The notes under the pieces: generated by a model
What the model was told of the DNA's origin: nothing
Seen by the model: the letters and a program-made list of their open reading frames with translations, nothing else
The model's database searches: none
Position numbers and translations under genes: made by a program
Assembly (NCBI GenBank): GCA_016195565.1
Contig: JACPZK010000026.1
Location: forward strand, 1 to 63,598
Source: Nitrospirota bacterium
Lineage (GTDB): Bacteria > Nitrospirota > Thermodesulfovibrionia > Thermodesulfovibrionales > UBA1546
Length of the DNA: 63,598 nt
Reading direction: 5' to 3'
Shown: positions 1 through 8,691 of the stretch, piece by piece
Layout: each line of letters begins with the position of its first letter
Position numbering within the stretch: the first letter of the stretch is position 1

Positions 1-208
1 CAGACACAGCTTCGCCACGCATCTGCTTCAGAGCGGCGTCAACATCAGGGAGGTGCAGAGCCTTCTCGGACACAAGAATGTCGAGACGACTATGATTTAC
101 ACTCATGTCTTGCGCGACATGTCTAATGCGCCACAAAGCCCACTTGATACGCTTTACGGAAAACACAGTGACGAAAAAAGAGAGATTACCACGCTGCGCT
201 CGCAATGA
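1..208 (+). CDS. Integron-type tyrosine recombinase, C-terminal end only
   Basis: The gene enters from the left edge; the reading frame starts at base 2 and ends at a TGA at 206-208. The visible peptide begins [12 protein letters not shown] and continues through [17 protein letters not shown] to a QSPLD segment. This is the C-terminal catalytic region of phage-integrase-type recombinases: the Arg of the RHSFATHLL box, the His of LLGHK and the Tyr nucleophile of MIYTH are all present. The wording and the following SPLD segment fit integron integrases (IntI) best. The last 11 or so residues ([10 protein letters not shown]) are encoded by a copy of the dispersed cattgcgag-type repeat, so the native C-terminus has been replaced or extended. 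Any cassette array would lie outside the window. Confidence 0.8.
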   Translation, partial: RHSFATHLLQSGVNIREVQSLLGHKNVETTMIYTHVLRDMSNAPQSPLDTLYGKHSDEKREITTLRSQ

Positions 209-211
209 CAA
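182..211. repeat. Dispersed repeat family A, half copy
   Basis: Half copy of the tgtcattgcgag...gcaatgaca inverted repeat (gagattaccacgctgcgctcgcaatgac). It overlaps the 3' end and stop codon of the recombinase gene. Confidence 0.7.
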
Positions 212-255
212 TAAAGGATGCCCATATCATCTTGCTTGTAATTATCCGGCATTGA

Positions 256-2958
256 TTAATGGATTAAGTTTTTCACCCTCTCCCTTAGCTTATCAGCAAA
301 CAACTGATATTTGTCTCTGCCGTGCTGTTCTCCGGTTATGTCCAGCAATGACGGATAAAAAGGCTTATCAAAACGTATTGTTATTTTTTTAAATCTCGGC
401 AGGAATGCGCCTTTTGGCAATGCCTCAAAACTTCCCCTTATCATTGCAGGGACAACAGGCACATGAAGTTCAAGAGCAAGAATGCCGATGCCTTTTTTAA
501 ATTCCATGAGATTCCCATCATAAGACCTTCCGCCTTCAGGAAATATGAAGAGGGCTTTGTTGTTTTTCAATACATAGGCAGAAAGCTGGAGCGCTTTTCC
601 CAGATATGTCTCAGGGTCTATTGGGATAACGTGAGCAAGCCTCGCAAAAAAGGCAGTCAGCCTGCTTGTGAAATATTTCTGAAATCCCTGAAAGTAAAGT
701 GTCCTGTAAATATTTAGAGGGAGAGCGGCAGCGACTGCAAAGCCGTCCAGATTGCTGCAATGGTTTGAGGCGATTATAAACGGGACATTAGGGATATTCT
801 CTACCCCTTTAACTTCAAGCCTGAAAAATATTCTGAAGAACATTTTGATAATCCCCATGAGGAGTGATACAAAAAACCATTCTACTGCACCTTGTTTAAG
901 GCCGACTTTTTTCTTCTCTTCCTCAGAAGGCTCCTGAGAAAAAACTGCCGAGAGTGTTGTTTCTGTTTTTTCTGCTTCAGAGGCTAATCCCCGACCCCTG
1001 ACCCCTAACCCCTTCATTTTCTCCACTATCTCTCCAACTGTCTGGATATCTGATGCAAAGGCCTCAGGGAGTTTTATGGAAAATTTATTTTCAAGGCTGA
1101 CAACAAGCTCTATCCTCTGAAGCGAATCAAGCCCGAGGTCAAGTTCAAGGTTGTCTTTGGCTTGAATAGGCATAGGTTCTTTAAGCAGAGGCGTTAAGCA
1201 TTCAATGACATTTCTGCCTGTTTCATCTGCCATAAGTTCTTTATCTTCACTTTTAACTTTCAACTTTTCACTCTTAACTTTTATCGGGTCTTTAATCATG
1301 AACCTTCTCAGTTTTCCGAGAGGAGTCCTCGGCAGAGGTTCAGGGTAAAGAGTAAACCCTTTAATCCTCATGTAAGGCGGCAGTTTGCCTGAGATACGGC
1401 TCAGATCCCATCCCAGCGCCTCATGGATATTGCCTGTCTGTTGCTGCCTTGCATAGTCAATGTCAGGGACAATGATTGCATGAAGGGCTTCTATCCTGCC
1501 TTTTTCTTCAAGGCCCAGCACGCAGATTTCCTTAATAAGCGGTATCTTTGAATATTCTTTTTCTACCTCTTCAGGATATATGTTTTTGCCTGAACCGAGA
1601 ACGATTACTTCCTTTATGCGTCCTGTTATAAACAGGTATCCGTCTCCGTCAATATATCCAAGGTCTCCGCTGAAAAAATAGTTGTCTTTGATTGCCTGCT
1701 CTGTTGCGGAGGGGTTTTTATAATAGCCCTTCATTACCATTGGGCCCCTGATTGCAATCTCTCCTTCCTTCATCAAACCTAATACACTTCCGTCCGCAGG
1801 GTTTATTATTTTTATCTCCACGGAAGGCAGAGGTTTTCCGGTAGAGCCGGGCTTCCGCTTGCTCATCGGGTTGAATGTGACAACAGGAGATGTCTCTGTA
1901 AGGCCATAGCCTTCAAGCACTGTAAAGCCAAGCGCCTCAAGGCCGCGCATTACCTCAGGGTCAAGCCTTGCTCCTCCGCTTGCAAAAAACCTGAACCTGT
2001 TTCCAAGCGCATTATGAACGGGTTTGAGTATTGCCTTGCTGATATTAATGCCTGTTTTCTTTCTCAGACTGCCGGAAAATTTCAACAGGGTTTTCATTAA
2101 CAATGGCGCGGGCTCTGGAAGTTTTTTAAATTTATCCATAATCCCGTTTTTTATCATCTCAAGCAGTTGAGGAACGCCGACAAGAATAGTAACGCCGCTG
2201 TCTTTCATTGATGCGGTAATGTCAGGCCCCTTTAAACTCGGGGAATATGTTATTGCCGCGCCTAAAAAAAGCGGCACAAGGAATGTGGACATGAACGGGT
2301 AGGTATGATGCAGAGGCAGAAGCGAAAGGACATTGTCGGATTTTGTGATTACGCCTGCCTTTATCAGAGCCTCCGCATCAGAGCAGAAATTTCCGTGAGT
2401 CAGCATCACGCCTTTAGGAATCCCTGTTGTCCCTGATGTATAGATGATAGATGCGATATCCTCAGGCGATATCTCTGGATAAGGGACTGTTTCTTTAAAC
2501 CCCGTGGGAAGCGCTGCTTCTATCGGGGTAAATCCGCATATCTCCTTAAAATCAGAAGAATCAATGTTTATTTTCCTTATATCCAGCCCTGCGGCTGCTT
2601 CATTTGCATTTGCTTCTGTCTTTGAGTTGAAAAAGATAATCTTTGATTCAGAATCAATCAAAAGATTTCGCACTGTCTCAGCATTCAACTGTGAGTCTAT
2701 CGGGACTGCAATTGCGCCAGCCATCATGATTCCTAAGTATGAGGCGCACCATTCAGGCCTGTTCTCCGAGAATATCGCAATCCTGTCAGCCTTGCTGATT
2801 CCTGTTTTTATCAGGCAGGATGCGATGGCTTTTGAATCTGAGGCAAATGCGCCGTAGGTTAGCGTCTTCCATGTGCGGTCAAAGTAATGGAAGGCAATAT
2901 TATCCCCGTGCTTTTCCGATGTGTTTAAGAATATGCTGTGGATAGTGTTATCAGCCAT
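256..2958 (-). CDS. Three-domain acyl-activating enzyme: AMP-forming ligase, acyl carrier domain, PlsC acyltransferase
   Basis: 900 residues. Residues about 10-555 are an AMP-dependent acyl-CoA/acyl-ACP synthetase: YTSGTTGIPKG near residue 172 and GYGLTETSPV are the ATP/adenylate motifs of long-chain fatty acid ligases. Residues about 580-650 are an acyl carrier domain with GLDSL, Ser612 being the phosphopantetheine site. Residues about 690-900 are a 1-acylglycerophosphate acyltransferase (PlsC) domain with NHCSNLD (H733-D738, HX4D) and FPEGGRS (EGxR). The order suggests activation of a fatty acid, loading on the built-in carrier and transfer to a lysophospholipid, like Aas but with an internal ACP; this is inference. 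Two low-complexity stretches in the linkers (about 559-572, [12 protein letters not shown], and about 648-658, GVRGRGLAS) are dispersed repeats read in frame. The first hydrolysable start is the ATG at 2958. Confidence 0.88.
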   Translation of the reverse strand: MADNTIHSIFLNTSEKHGDNIAFHYFDRTWKTLTYGAFASDSKAIASCLIKTGISKADRIAIFSENRPEWCASYLGIMMAGAIAVPIDSQLNAETVRNLLIDSESKIIFFNSKTEANANEAAAGLDIRKINIDSSDFKEICGFTPIEAALPTGFKETVPYPEISPEDIASIIYTSGTTGIPKGVMLTHGNFCSDAEALIKAGVITKSDNVLSLLPLHHTYPFMSTFLVPLFLGAAITYSPSLKGPDITASMKDSGVTILVGVPQLLEMIKNGIMDKFKKLPEPAPLLMKTLLKFSGSLRKKTGINISKAILKPVHNALGNRFRFFASGGARLDPEVMRGLEALGFTVLEGYGLTETSPVVTFNPMSKRKPGSTGKPLPSVEIKIINPADGSVLGLMKEGEIAIRGPMVMKGYYKNPSATEQAIKDNYFFSGDLGYIDGDGYLFITGRIKEVIVLGSGKNIYPEEVEKEYSKIPLIKEICVLGLEEKGRIEALHAIIVPDIDYARQQQTGNIHEALGWDLSRISGKLPPYMRIKGFTLYPEPLPRTPLGKLRRFMIKDPIKVKSEKLKVKSEDKELMADETGRNVIECLTPLLKEPMPIQAKDNLELDLGLDSLQRIELVVSLENKFSIKLPEAFASDIQTVGEIVEKMKGLGVRGRGLASEAEKTETTLSAVFSQEPSEEEKKKVGLKQGAVEWFFVSLLMGIIKMFFRIFFRLEVKGVENIPNVPFIIASNHCSNLDGFAVAAALPLNIYRTLYFQGFQKYFTSRLTAFFARLAHVIPIDPETYLGKALQLSAYVLKNNKALFIFPEGGRSYDGNLMEFKKGIGILALELHVPVVPAMIRGSFEALPKGAFLPRFKKITIRFDKPFYPSLLDITGEQHGRDKYQLFADKLRERVKNLIH
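985..1015. repeat. Low-complexity ccctgacccctaac repeat inside a coding region
   Basis: The stretch ccccgacccctgacccctaa lies in the linker between the carrier and acyltransferase domains of the acyl ligase and is read in frame as GVRGRGLAS. It separates two well-conserved domains, so it is tolerated as linker. Confidence 0.55.
1245..1283. repeat. Dispersed repeat family C (cttttaactttcaactttt), in frame in acyl ligase
   Basis: Runs of cacttttaactttcaacttt type, read on the minus strand as [12 protein letters not shown] between the ligase and carrier domains. The same word appears in kdsB, queC, the radical SAM gene and several intergenic regions of the window. Confidence 0.75.
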
Positions 2959-3030
2959 TCTTATTCATTATCTGAAAACAGAAATAAAATAGCAAATATT
3001 AAGATGATGCCGAAAAATAGACATAGAAGG

Positions 3031-3110
3031 TTGTCATTGCGAGCAAAGCGAAGCAATCTCGTAGTTTCTGATGAGATTGCCACGAACCCTTAGGGTTCTC
3101 GCAATGACAG
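3031..3110. repeat. Dispersed repeat family A, full inverted copy
   Basis: Inverted repeat between the divergent acyl ligase and hisI genes: left arm ttgtcattgcgagcaaagcg, right arm ending ttctcgcaatgacag. An inner pair (aacccttagggtt) adds a small palindrome. About 80 bp in total. Confidence 0.8.
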
Positions 3111-3207
3111 CTAAATTAACGGTTTCAGAATTCTCTAATGTCGCTCAAAGGGGTTCGACAACAGAATATTATTTTATGCTAAAATCAAAGCGGTTGATGG
3201 AGGAATT

Positions 3208-3543
3208 ATGATACAGGAATTGAAATTTGATGAGAAAGGGTTAATCCCTGCAATTATACAGGATGCGGAAAGCAATGAAGTCCTGATGATGGCTTATATG
3301 GATAAAACATCTCTTGAAAAGACTTTGAAAACAGGATTTACGCACTTCTGGTCGCGCTCAAGGAAGAAATACTGGATGAAAGGAGAGACTTCCGGAAATG
3401 TGCAGGAAGTTAAGGAAATCCTTTATGACTGCGATGAGGACACCCTGCTTGTAAAAGTAACCCAGCGCGGCGCAGGCGCCTGCCACACAGGAGAGAGAAC
3501 CTGCTTTTTCAGAAGCATCAAATTTAGAGCAATAGCACAGTAG
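3208..3543 (+). CDS. hisI: Phosphoribosyl-AMP cyclohydrolase
   Basis: 111 residues, the usual length of stand-alone HisI, which opens the ring of phosphoribosyl-AMP in histidine biosynthesis (third step, cytoplasm). Seen in the sequence: [33 protein letters not shown], the Asp-rich YDCDEDTLL metal site and the [15 protein letters not shown] Zn/Mg site with two Cys. There is no fused HisE domain. The ATG is preceded by a good Shine-Dalgarno (tggaggaatt, 3198-3207). The gene stands alone, with no other his genes in the window. It converges on kdsD across a 73-base gap. Confidence 0.96.
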   Translation: MIQELKFDEKGLIPAIIQDAESNEVLMMAYMDKTSLEKTLKTGFTHFWSRSRKKYWMKGETSGNVQEVKEILYDCDEDTLLVKVTQRGAGACHTGERTCFFRSIKFRAIAQ

Positions 3544-3574
3544 CTCAGTAGTTTTTAAGAAAGATTGTTTGGGA

Positions 3575-3608
3575 CTGCTGGACTGTTGCTCTACTGCTCT
3601 GCCGCTCT
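3575..3608. repeat. Dispersed repeat family D (gctctactgctctgc)
   Basis: Low-complexity run actgttgctctactgctctg between the convergent hisI and kdsD genes. The same word recurs at 51.8, 57.0, 57.7, 58.1 and 58.5 kb. Confidence 0.7.
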
Positions 3609-3616
3609 ATAATTTG

Positions 3617-4585
3617 CTACGCAATCCCCTGTTTTAAAATATCATGCAGATGGATTACGCCGATAGCCTTTCCATCTGCATCAGGGACTGCAAGGGAAGT
3701 TATAGAATGGGTTTCCATTATTGAGAGCGCCTTTACCGCAAGTTCATCTTCGGAGATTGTCTTTGGATTTTTTGTCATGACCTCTCCGGCCTTCATATCA
3801 AAGAATTCCTTGCCCCATTTTTCTATGCCCCTGCGTATATCTCCGTCAGTTAAAACCCCAAAAATCTTTTTGCCGGCATCACTGACAATCGCAACTCCGA
3901 GCCGTTTTGATGATATTTCTACAACCGCTTTTATCATTTCGGTTTCCGGAGATACAAAAGGAAGGGCGTCTCCTGTGTGCATGAGGTCTTTGACTTTTAT
4001 AAACAGTTTTTTCCCGAGGTTCCCTCCGGGATGAAAGAATGCAAAATCTTCCTGCTTCAGCCCCCTCTTCACAAGAAGGGCCACGGCAAGCGCATCTCCC
4101 ATTGCAAGCGCTGCTGTTGTTGATGCTGTGGGCACGACTCCGAGAGGGCAAGCCTCTTCTTTGACAGACACATCAAGATGCACATCTGCTGATTTTGCAA
4201 GGGTGGAGTTCAGGCTGCCTGTCATCGCAATCAGGCTTACGTTAAATCTCTTTAAAAAAGGAATCAGCCCGGAAAGCTCCGCTGTCTCGCCGCTGTTGGA
4301 TATGGCGATGATTACATCATCTGATGTTACCATGCCGAGGTCTCCGTGGCTTGCCTCTGCGGGATGCATGAAAAATGCAGGCGTGCCGGTTGAGGCAAGC
4401 GTTGCTGCAATCTTTTTACCGACAAGACCAGATTTGCCCATGCCTGTGACAACAACCCTGCCCTTGCTTTTGAATATAATATCTATTGCTTTTTCAAAAG
4501 TGCTGTCAAGTTTTTCCGCGAGAGCAGCGACAGCATCGGCCTCAATCTTTAAAACCTTTTTTGCTATATCAATGCTATTTTCCAT
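3617..4585 (-). CDS. kdsD: Arabinose-5-phosphate isomerase (KdsD/KpsF)
   Basis: 322 residues, normal for the family. An N-terminal SIS sugar-isomerase domain (VVVTGMGKSGLVGKKIAATL, then SNSGETAEL) is followed by two CBS domains from about residue 205 (VKDLMHTGDALPFV and AGEVMTKNPKTIS). The enzyme converts ribulose 5-phosphate to arabinose 5-phosphate, the first committed precursor of KDO for lipopolysaccharide. It lies 10 bases downstream of kdsA on the same strand, so the two are almost certainly one operon. Confidence 0.95.
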   Translation of the reverse strand: MENSIDIAKKVLKIEADAVAALAEKLDSTFEKAIDIIFKSKGRVVVTGMGKSGLVGKKIAATLASTGTPAFFMHPAEASHGDLGMVTSDDVIIAISNSGETAELSGLIPFLKRFNVSLIAMTGSLNSTLAKSADVHLDVSVKEEACPLGVVPTASTTAALAMGDALAVALLVKRGLKQEDFAFFHPGGNLGKKLFIKVKDLMHTGDALPFVSPETEMIKAVVEISSKRLGVAIVSDAGKKIFGVLTDGDIRRGIEKWGKEFFDMKAGEVMTKNPKTISEDELAVKALSIMETHSITSLAVPDADGKAIGVIHLHDILKQGIA

Positions 4586-4595
4586 ATGTTTGTTA

Positions 4596-5414
4596 TTATG
4601 ACTCTTTAATCACCTGATGCAGGGCTTTAATGGTTTTGAGCAGGTTCAAAACCTCATCCAGCCTTATCATATTCGGCCCGTCGCATAATGCCTTCTCAGG
4701 CTCGGGATGAACCTCAAAGAATAAGCCGTCAACACCCACGGCAACTGCTGCCCTTGCCAACGGCTCCGCAAATTCCCTCTGTCCTCCTGATGAACTGCCC
4801 TGTCCGCCGGGAAGCTGGAGGCTGTGCGTTACATCAAAAATCACAGGATAGCCGAAAGAACGCATTATCGGAAAGGCCCTGAAGTCAACGACAAGGTTGT
4901 TATATCCGAAAGATGCGCCCCTCTCTGTGATAAACAAATTATGATTGCCCTCTGCTGTGAATTTTTCTATGATGTTTTTTATATCCCATGGAGCAAGAAA
5001 CTGACCCTTCTTAATATTCACAGGTTTTCCTGTCTTTGATGCGGCAATGATTAAATCAGTCTGCCTGCACAGGAATGCGGGAATCTGCAACGCGTCAAGA
5101 ACCTCTGATGCAGGTTTCACTTCTGCAATAGAATGCACATCGGAAATAACGGAAATGTTTAATCTGCTTTTTATGTCTGAAAGTATTTTTAATCCTTTTT
5201 CAATTCCCGGGCCCCTGAAAGATTTTATTGAGGTCCTATTTGCCTTGTCATAGGAGCATTTAAATACAAAGGGCATCCCGGCGCTGCCGCATATATCCTT
5301 CAGCCTTTGGGCCGTGTGCAGCGTTACATCTTCACTCTCAATAACACACGGGCCTGCAATGATTAAGGGGGGATTATTGTTGCCGACGCTTATGTTATTG
5401 ATTTTTATTTCCAT
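4596..5414 (-). CDS. kdsA: 3-deoxy-8-phosphooctulonate synthase
   Basis: 272 residues. Condenses arabinose 5-phosphate with phosphoenolpyruvate to KDO 8-phosphate. Recognisable segments are IIAGPCVIESE at the N-terminus, FKCSYDKANRTS, the TERGASFGYNNLVVD phosphate/substrate loop and DVTHSLQLPGG. The ATG follows gagagggatttt, a clear ribosome-binding site. It heads the kdsA-kdsD pair; kdsB and pyrG lie 3.3 kb upstream on the same strand, separated by the PhnD/histidine kinase cassette. Confidence 0.96.
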   Translation of the reverse strand: MEIKINNISVGNNNPPLIIAGPCVIESEDVTLHTAQRLKDICGSAGMPFVFKCSYDKANRTSIKSFRGPGIEKGLKILSDIKSRLNISVISDVHSIAEVKPASEVLDALQIPAFLCRQTDLIIAASKTGKPVNIKKGQFLAPWDIKNIIEKFTAEGNHNLFITERGASFGYNNLVVDFRAFPIMRSFGYPVIFDVTHSLQLPGGQGSSSGGQREFAEPLARAAVAVGVDGLFFEVHPEPEKALCDGPNMIRLDEVLNLLKTIKALHQVIKES

Positions 5415-5439
5415 AAAATCCCTCTCGATTTTCAGATTT

Positions 5440-5453
5440 TATAGTATACTATA
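5440..5453. promoter_or_regulatory. 14-bp perfect palindrome in the divergent kdsA/PhnD intergenic region
   Basis: tatagtatactata reads identically on both strands and lies between the divergently transcribed kdsA and the binding-protein gene. It contains -10-like sequence in both directions, so it may be overlapping promoter cores or an operator. No regulator binding is known. Confidence 0.35.
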
Positions 5454-5499
5454 GTCAATACTTTTTAAATATCCTTTTAAGCAAAAGGAGAGAAAGAGG

Positions 5500-6348
5500 A
5501 TGTACCTTCAGAGATCACTTGTTATTTTTGCCAGCCTGCTGTTGTCTCTGGTTATAATAGCTTCCCCGCATGCCGAAAAGGACAGGCCTGTGTATATCCT
5601 TGCAGTTTCACCCTTTTCACCGCCTGTGACTATACACAGAGATTGGGCGCCTTTCGTTGAGCGGCTCTCAAATGAGATAGGGGCAGATATCCAGCTAAAT
5701 GTATACAGCACATTTACAGAGATTGAGGATTCCATAAAGAAGGGCATACCTGATTTTGCCTTTTTGAATCCATATCATGCTGTTGTGGCAAAGAAAACAC
5801 AGGGATACATTCCCCTTGTGAGGAGCGAAGAACCGCTAATAGGTATCCTCGTCGTCCCTAAGGACAGCCCCATCAATTCTATAGAGGATATTAAGGGCGA
5901 AGAGATCGCATTTCCTGCGCCAAACTCCTGAGCAGCAGCAATCGTTGTGCGTGCACAACTGAAGGGAAAGAATAAGATTCAGTTTACACAGAGGGATGTG
6001 ACAACTCACACCAATGTCTTTCGGCATGTTATCCTTGGCTACGCAGCTATTGGAGGCTCTAATATTGCAGCCTTAAACAAGGAACCCCAGGGAGTGATCT
6101 CACAGCTTAAGATAATCTATAAGACACAAGAACTCCCTTCACATCCATTGGTTGCACATCCACGGATCCCTGAAAAAATAAGACAGGCGGTAATAGATGC
6201 TGTATTAAAACTTGCTGAGGATACAGAAGACCAGGATATGCTCAAAAAGGTAAGACTCTCAAGGCCCATGAAGGTGTATTATAAAAGAGACTATCTACCG
6301 CTCGAGAGACTTGAACTTGAAAGATATTTAATTATAGGTGGCGAATAA
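5500..6348 (+). pseudogene. PhnD-like periplasmic substrate-binding protein interrupted by an in-frame TGA
   Basis: A signal peptide (MYLQRSLVIFASLLLSLVIIAS) leads a periplasmic binding fold of the phosphate/phosphonate (PhnD) family: FSPPVTIHRDWAPFVERLS, then DFAFLNPYHAVVAKK, then SIEDIKGEEIAFPAPNS. At 5929-5931 the frame meets TGA, and the same frame continues at once with AAAIVVRAQL to the natural end, 282 coded residues in all. Both halves match one family, so this is one gene with a nonsense codon, not two genes. Start chosen for its ribosome-binding site (aaaggagagaaagagg). The histidine kinase starts on the base after its stop, so the pair probably forms a sensor in which the binding protein detects a ligand. 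A sequencing error, a true nonsense mutation, or recoding are possible. Confidence 0.78.
5944..5959 (+). other. Hairpin 12 bases after the in-frame TGA
   Basis: gttgtgcgtgcacaac is a perfect inverted repeat (six or seven base pairs around a very short loop), beginning 12 bases after the internal TGA. The spacing is in the range of bacterial selenocysteine insertion elements, but the apical loop is tiny and the protein family is not known to contain selenocysteine. Most likely fortuitous. Confidence 0.3.
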
Positions 6349-8625
6349 ATGGGCCTGATGCCAAGACGGTTATACGGACATCTCCTTTTACTCGTGTCAT
6401 TAATCCTCACTCTGACTTTTCTTTCTTATGGACACTTTACCGGGAAAAGACAGGCAGAGGTCTACCTGAAGGCACTGAAACTAAATGCAGAGGTAATAGC
6501 AAATAACTTAGCCATTAGCTGTGCAAATTATCTCGTTATCAGAGACTATGCAGCGATGGAGGTCTTCCTCCTGCGCTCCGCAGAACTCCCTGATGTCCGG
6601 AGAATTCAGGTATCTGATACGGATGGAAAAGTGCTTACAGATATTGTTCATAACACGGGTTCGTCACCTGCCATTCTTTACGGTTTGCCATCCATCAAAA
6701 TACCATCTTCGGCTAAGGGTTCCCTTCAGATCGAAAATGACCAGATAGTTATCTATCAACCAATCACCGCGGGCAGTTTGCTTGGTTGGGTTAAGGTTAA
6801 CTACAGCATGGATACGGTCTCAGATATGAAGAGAATTCTATGGAGGAACAGCCTGCTGATTGGCATAGCCGGAATCCTTGTGAGTTTTGTGCTTATTCTT
6901 ATAACCCTCAGGCCGCCTATTAGAGCAATCAAGAGGCTTACTGATTTTGCCAGAAAACTGGATGACCTTAAGGGCGAACAGATACCTGTGGAACATAGCT
7001 TTATTGAAATAGAACAACTTGGGGAATCCCTCAATCATGCGTCCTTAGAGCTATATTCCGCAGAAAGAAAACTGGTTGAAGAAAGGGAGCGATTGGCAGT
7101 GACGCTCAGAAGCATTGGTGACGGTGTTGTCGCCACCGATACAGAAGGCAGGATAGTTTTGATGAATAAGGCAGCAGAGGCGCTCACCGGCTGGACAGTT
7201 GAAGAGGTTGAGGGCAAACCCTTAAGGGAGGTATTCCATATAACCGAGGTTGAGGACAACCCTTTAAGGGAGGTATTCCATATAATCAATGAAGAAACAA
7301 GAAAACCTATTGAGGACCTTGTGGGAAAGGTTCTCAAGACCGGCAGCATAGGTGTCCATTATAACCACTTCCTCACATCAAGGGATGGTACAGAGAGGAG
7401 CATAGCAGATAGCGGCGCCCCGATCATTGATAAAGGCGGGAAGATTATCGGTGCAGTTCTGGTATTCAGGGACGTCACTGAGAGAAGAAAAATGGAGGCA
7501 CAACTATTAAGGTCACAGAGGATAGAAGCGGTAGGAACCCTTGCATCAGGCATAGCCCATGATTTTAACAATCTTCTGTCAGCCATAATGGGATACTCTG
7601 AGATTATGCTGGAGATGGCAAAAGAAGGCGACCCATTTTACAAACCGGCAAATATAATATACAACGCAGCAGAAAGGGGAACAGAGCTGGTAAAGGGGAT
7701 GCTTACAATAACACAAAGGAAGAAAATCGAAACAAAACCTGTAGACATAAATGAGGTCACTAAACACTCAATAGAGCTTCTTCGGAGGACCATTCCAGAA
7801 AATATAGAGATTATTACAAAGCTTGAAGAAGGCATACCATTGATAATGGCAAATTCCACCCAAATTCAGCAGGTGATTATGAACCTGTCTATAAATGCCC
7901 GCGATGCCATGCCTGATGGAGGTATATTGACCATAGAGACCGCAGTTGTAAGCGCAGAAGATAGCATCCCCTGGGACAAAGATAGCGGCGTGAAACTATC
8001 TGTTTCAGATACAGGATTGGGCATGGATGAAGATACAAAAAGAAAGATCTTTGATCCATTTTTTACCACAAAGGAGGAGGGGAAGGGCACAGGGCTCGGA
8101 CTTTATACAGTGCATTTAATAACAAGCAATCATGGAGGATATATTAATCTTTACAGCGAGCCCAATAAGGGGACAAGGTTCAGCGTATACCTGCCGATAA
8201 CAAAGGCTGTAGATATTGAGGAACCACTGAAGGCCGAAGAACTTATGGGCTCAGGAACAATACTTGTTATAGATGACGATGCTCATATAAGGGAACTCTG
8301 CAGGGATATACTTAGGCCTCTCGGTTACAGGGTTTTACTGGCAGGCGACGGAAGCGAGGGGATAGATGTCTTCAAGATGATGAAGGATGAAATATCATTG
8401 GTCATCACCGATATAATAATGCCGAAGATAGGCGGGAGTGAAGTATTTCAAGCGCTAAGGATCATAAAGCCTGATGCAAAGGTGATACTTTTGTCTGGTT
8501 ACAGTCAGAATGGTTTTACAGATATAGATAAGCTGCTTAAAAGCGGTGCAAAGGGCTTCATTCAAAAACCTTTCACACGCTATGCCATTGCACAAGCCAT
8601 CAAAAAGGCGCTGTCAGAAGAATAA
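6349..8625 (+). CDS. Hybrid sensor histidine kinase (transmembrane sensor, HAMP, PAS, HisKA, HATPase, receiver)
   Basis: 758 residues. A first membrane segment (about 9-25), a periplasmic sensor region to about 168, and a second membrane segment (about 170-189) are followed by a HAMP-like linker, a PAS domain (RSIGDGVVATDTEGRIVLMN), a HisKA region with the phospho-acceptor His404 in SGIAHDFNNLLS, an ATPase domain (MNLSINARDAMP, GTGLGLYTV) and a C-terminal receiver with Asp688 in VITDIIMPK. It starts directly after the PhnD-like stop codon. Output is phosphotransfer to its own receiver and then probably to an unlinked partner, since no separate regulator is nearby. A 42-bp tandem duplication lies inside the PAS region (7204-7287). 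Confidence 0.92.
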   Translation: MGLMPRRLYGHLLLLVSLILTLTFLSYGHFTGKRQAEVYLKALKLNAEVIANNLAISCANYLVIRDYAAMEVFLLRSAELPDVRRIQVSDTDGKVLTDIVHNTGSSPAILYGLPSIKIPSSAKGSLQIENDQIVIYQPITAGSLLGWVKVNYSMDTVSDMKRILWRNSLLIGIAGILVSFVLILITLRPPIRAIKRLTDFARKLDDLKGEQIPVEHSFIEIEQLGESLNHASLELYSAERKLVEERERLAVTLRSIGDGVVATDTEGRIVLMNKAAEALTGWTVEEVEGKPLREVFHITEVEDNPLREVFHIINEETRKPIEDLVGKVLKTGSIGVHYNHFLTSRDGTERSIADSGAPIIDKGGKIIGAVLVFRDVTERRKMEAQLLRSQRIEAVGTLASGIAHDFNNLLSAIMGYSEIMLEMAKEGDPFYKPANIIYNAAERGTELVKGMLTITQRKKIETKPVDINEVTKHSIELLRRTIPENIEIITKLEEGIPLIMANSTQIQQVIMNLSINARDAMPDGGILTIETAVVSAEDSIPWDKDSGVKLSVSDTGLGMDEDTKRKIFDPFFTTKEEGKGTGLGLYTVHLITSNHGGYINLYSEPNKGTRFSVYLPITKAVDIEEPLKAEELMGSGTILVIDDDAHIRELCRDILRPLGYRVLLAGDGSEGIDVFKMMKDEISLVITDIIMPKIGGSEVFQALRIIKPDAKVILLSGYSQNGFTDIDKLLKSGAKGFIQKPFTRYAIAQAIKKALSEE
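7204..7287 (+). repeat. 42-bp tandem duplication in the PAS region
   Basis: Two adjacent 42-bp units, 7204-7245 and 7246-7287, encode EVEGKPLREVFHIT and EVEDNPLREVFHII. The few differences are silent or conservative, so the duplication is fairly recent and keeps the frame. Confidence 0.9.
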
Positions 8626-8691
8626 CCCCGAAAGAAAGCCCCGCCCGAGTTTTATGCCTCCTATATTCACCTCTTTTGTGATAGTTTGCCG

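Noticed and set aside
5929-5959. Selenocysteine codon with SECIS
   Set aside because: Kept only as a weak possibility; the loop is too small and the family has no known selenoproteins.
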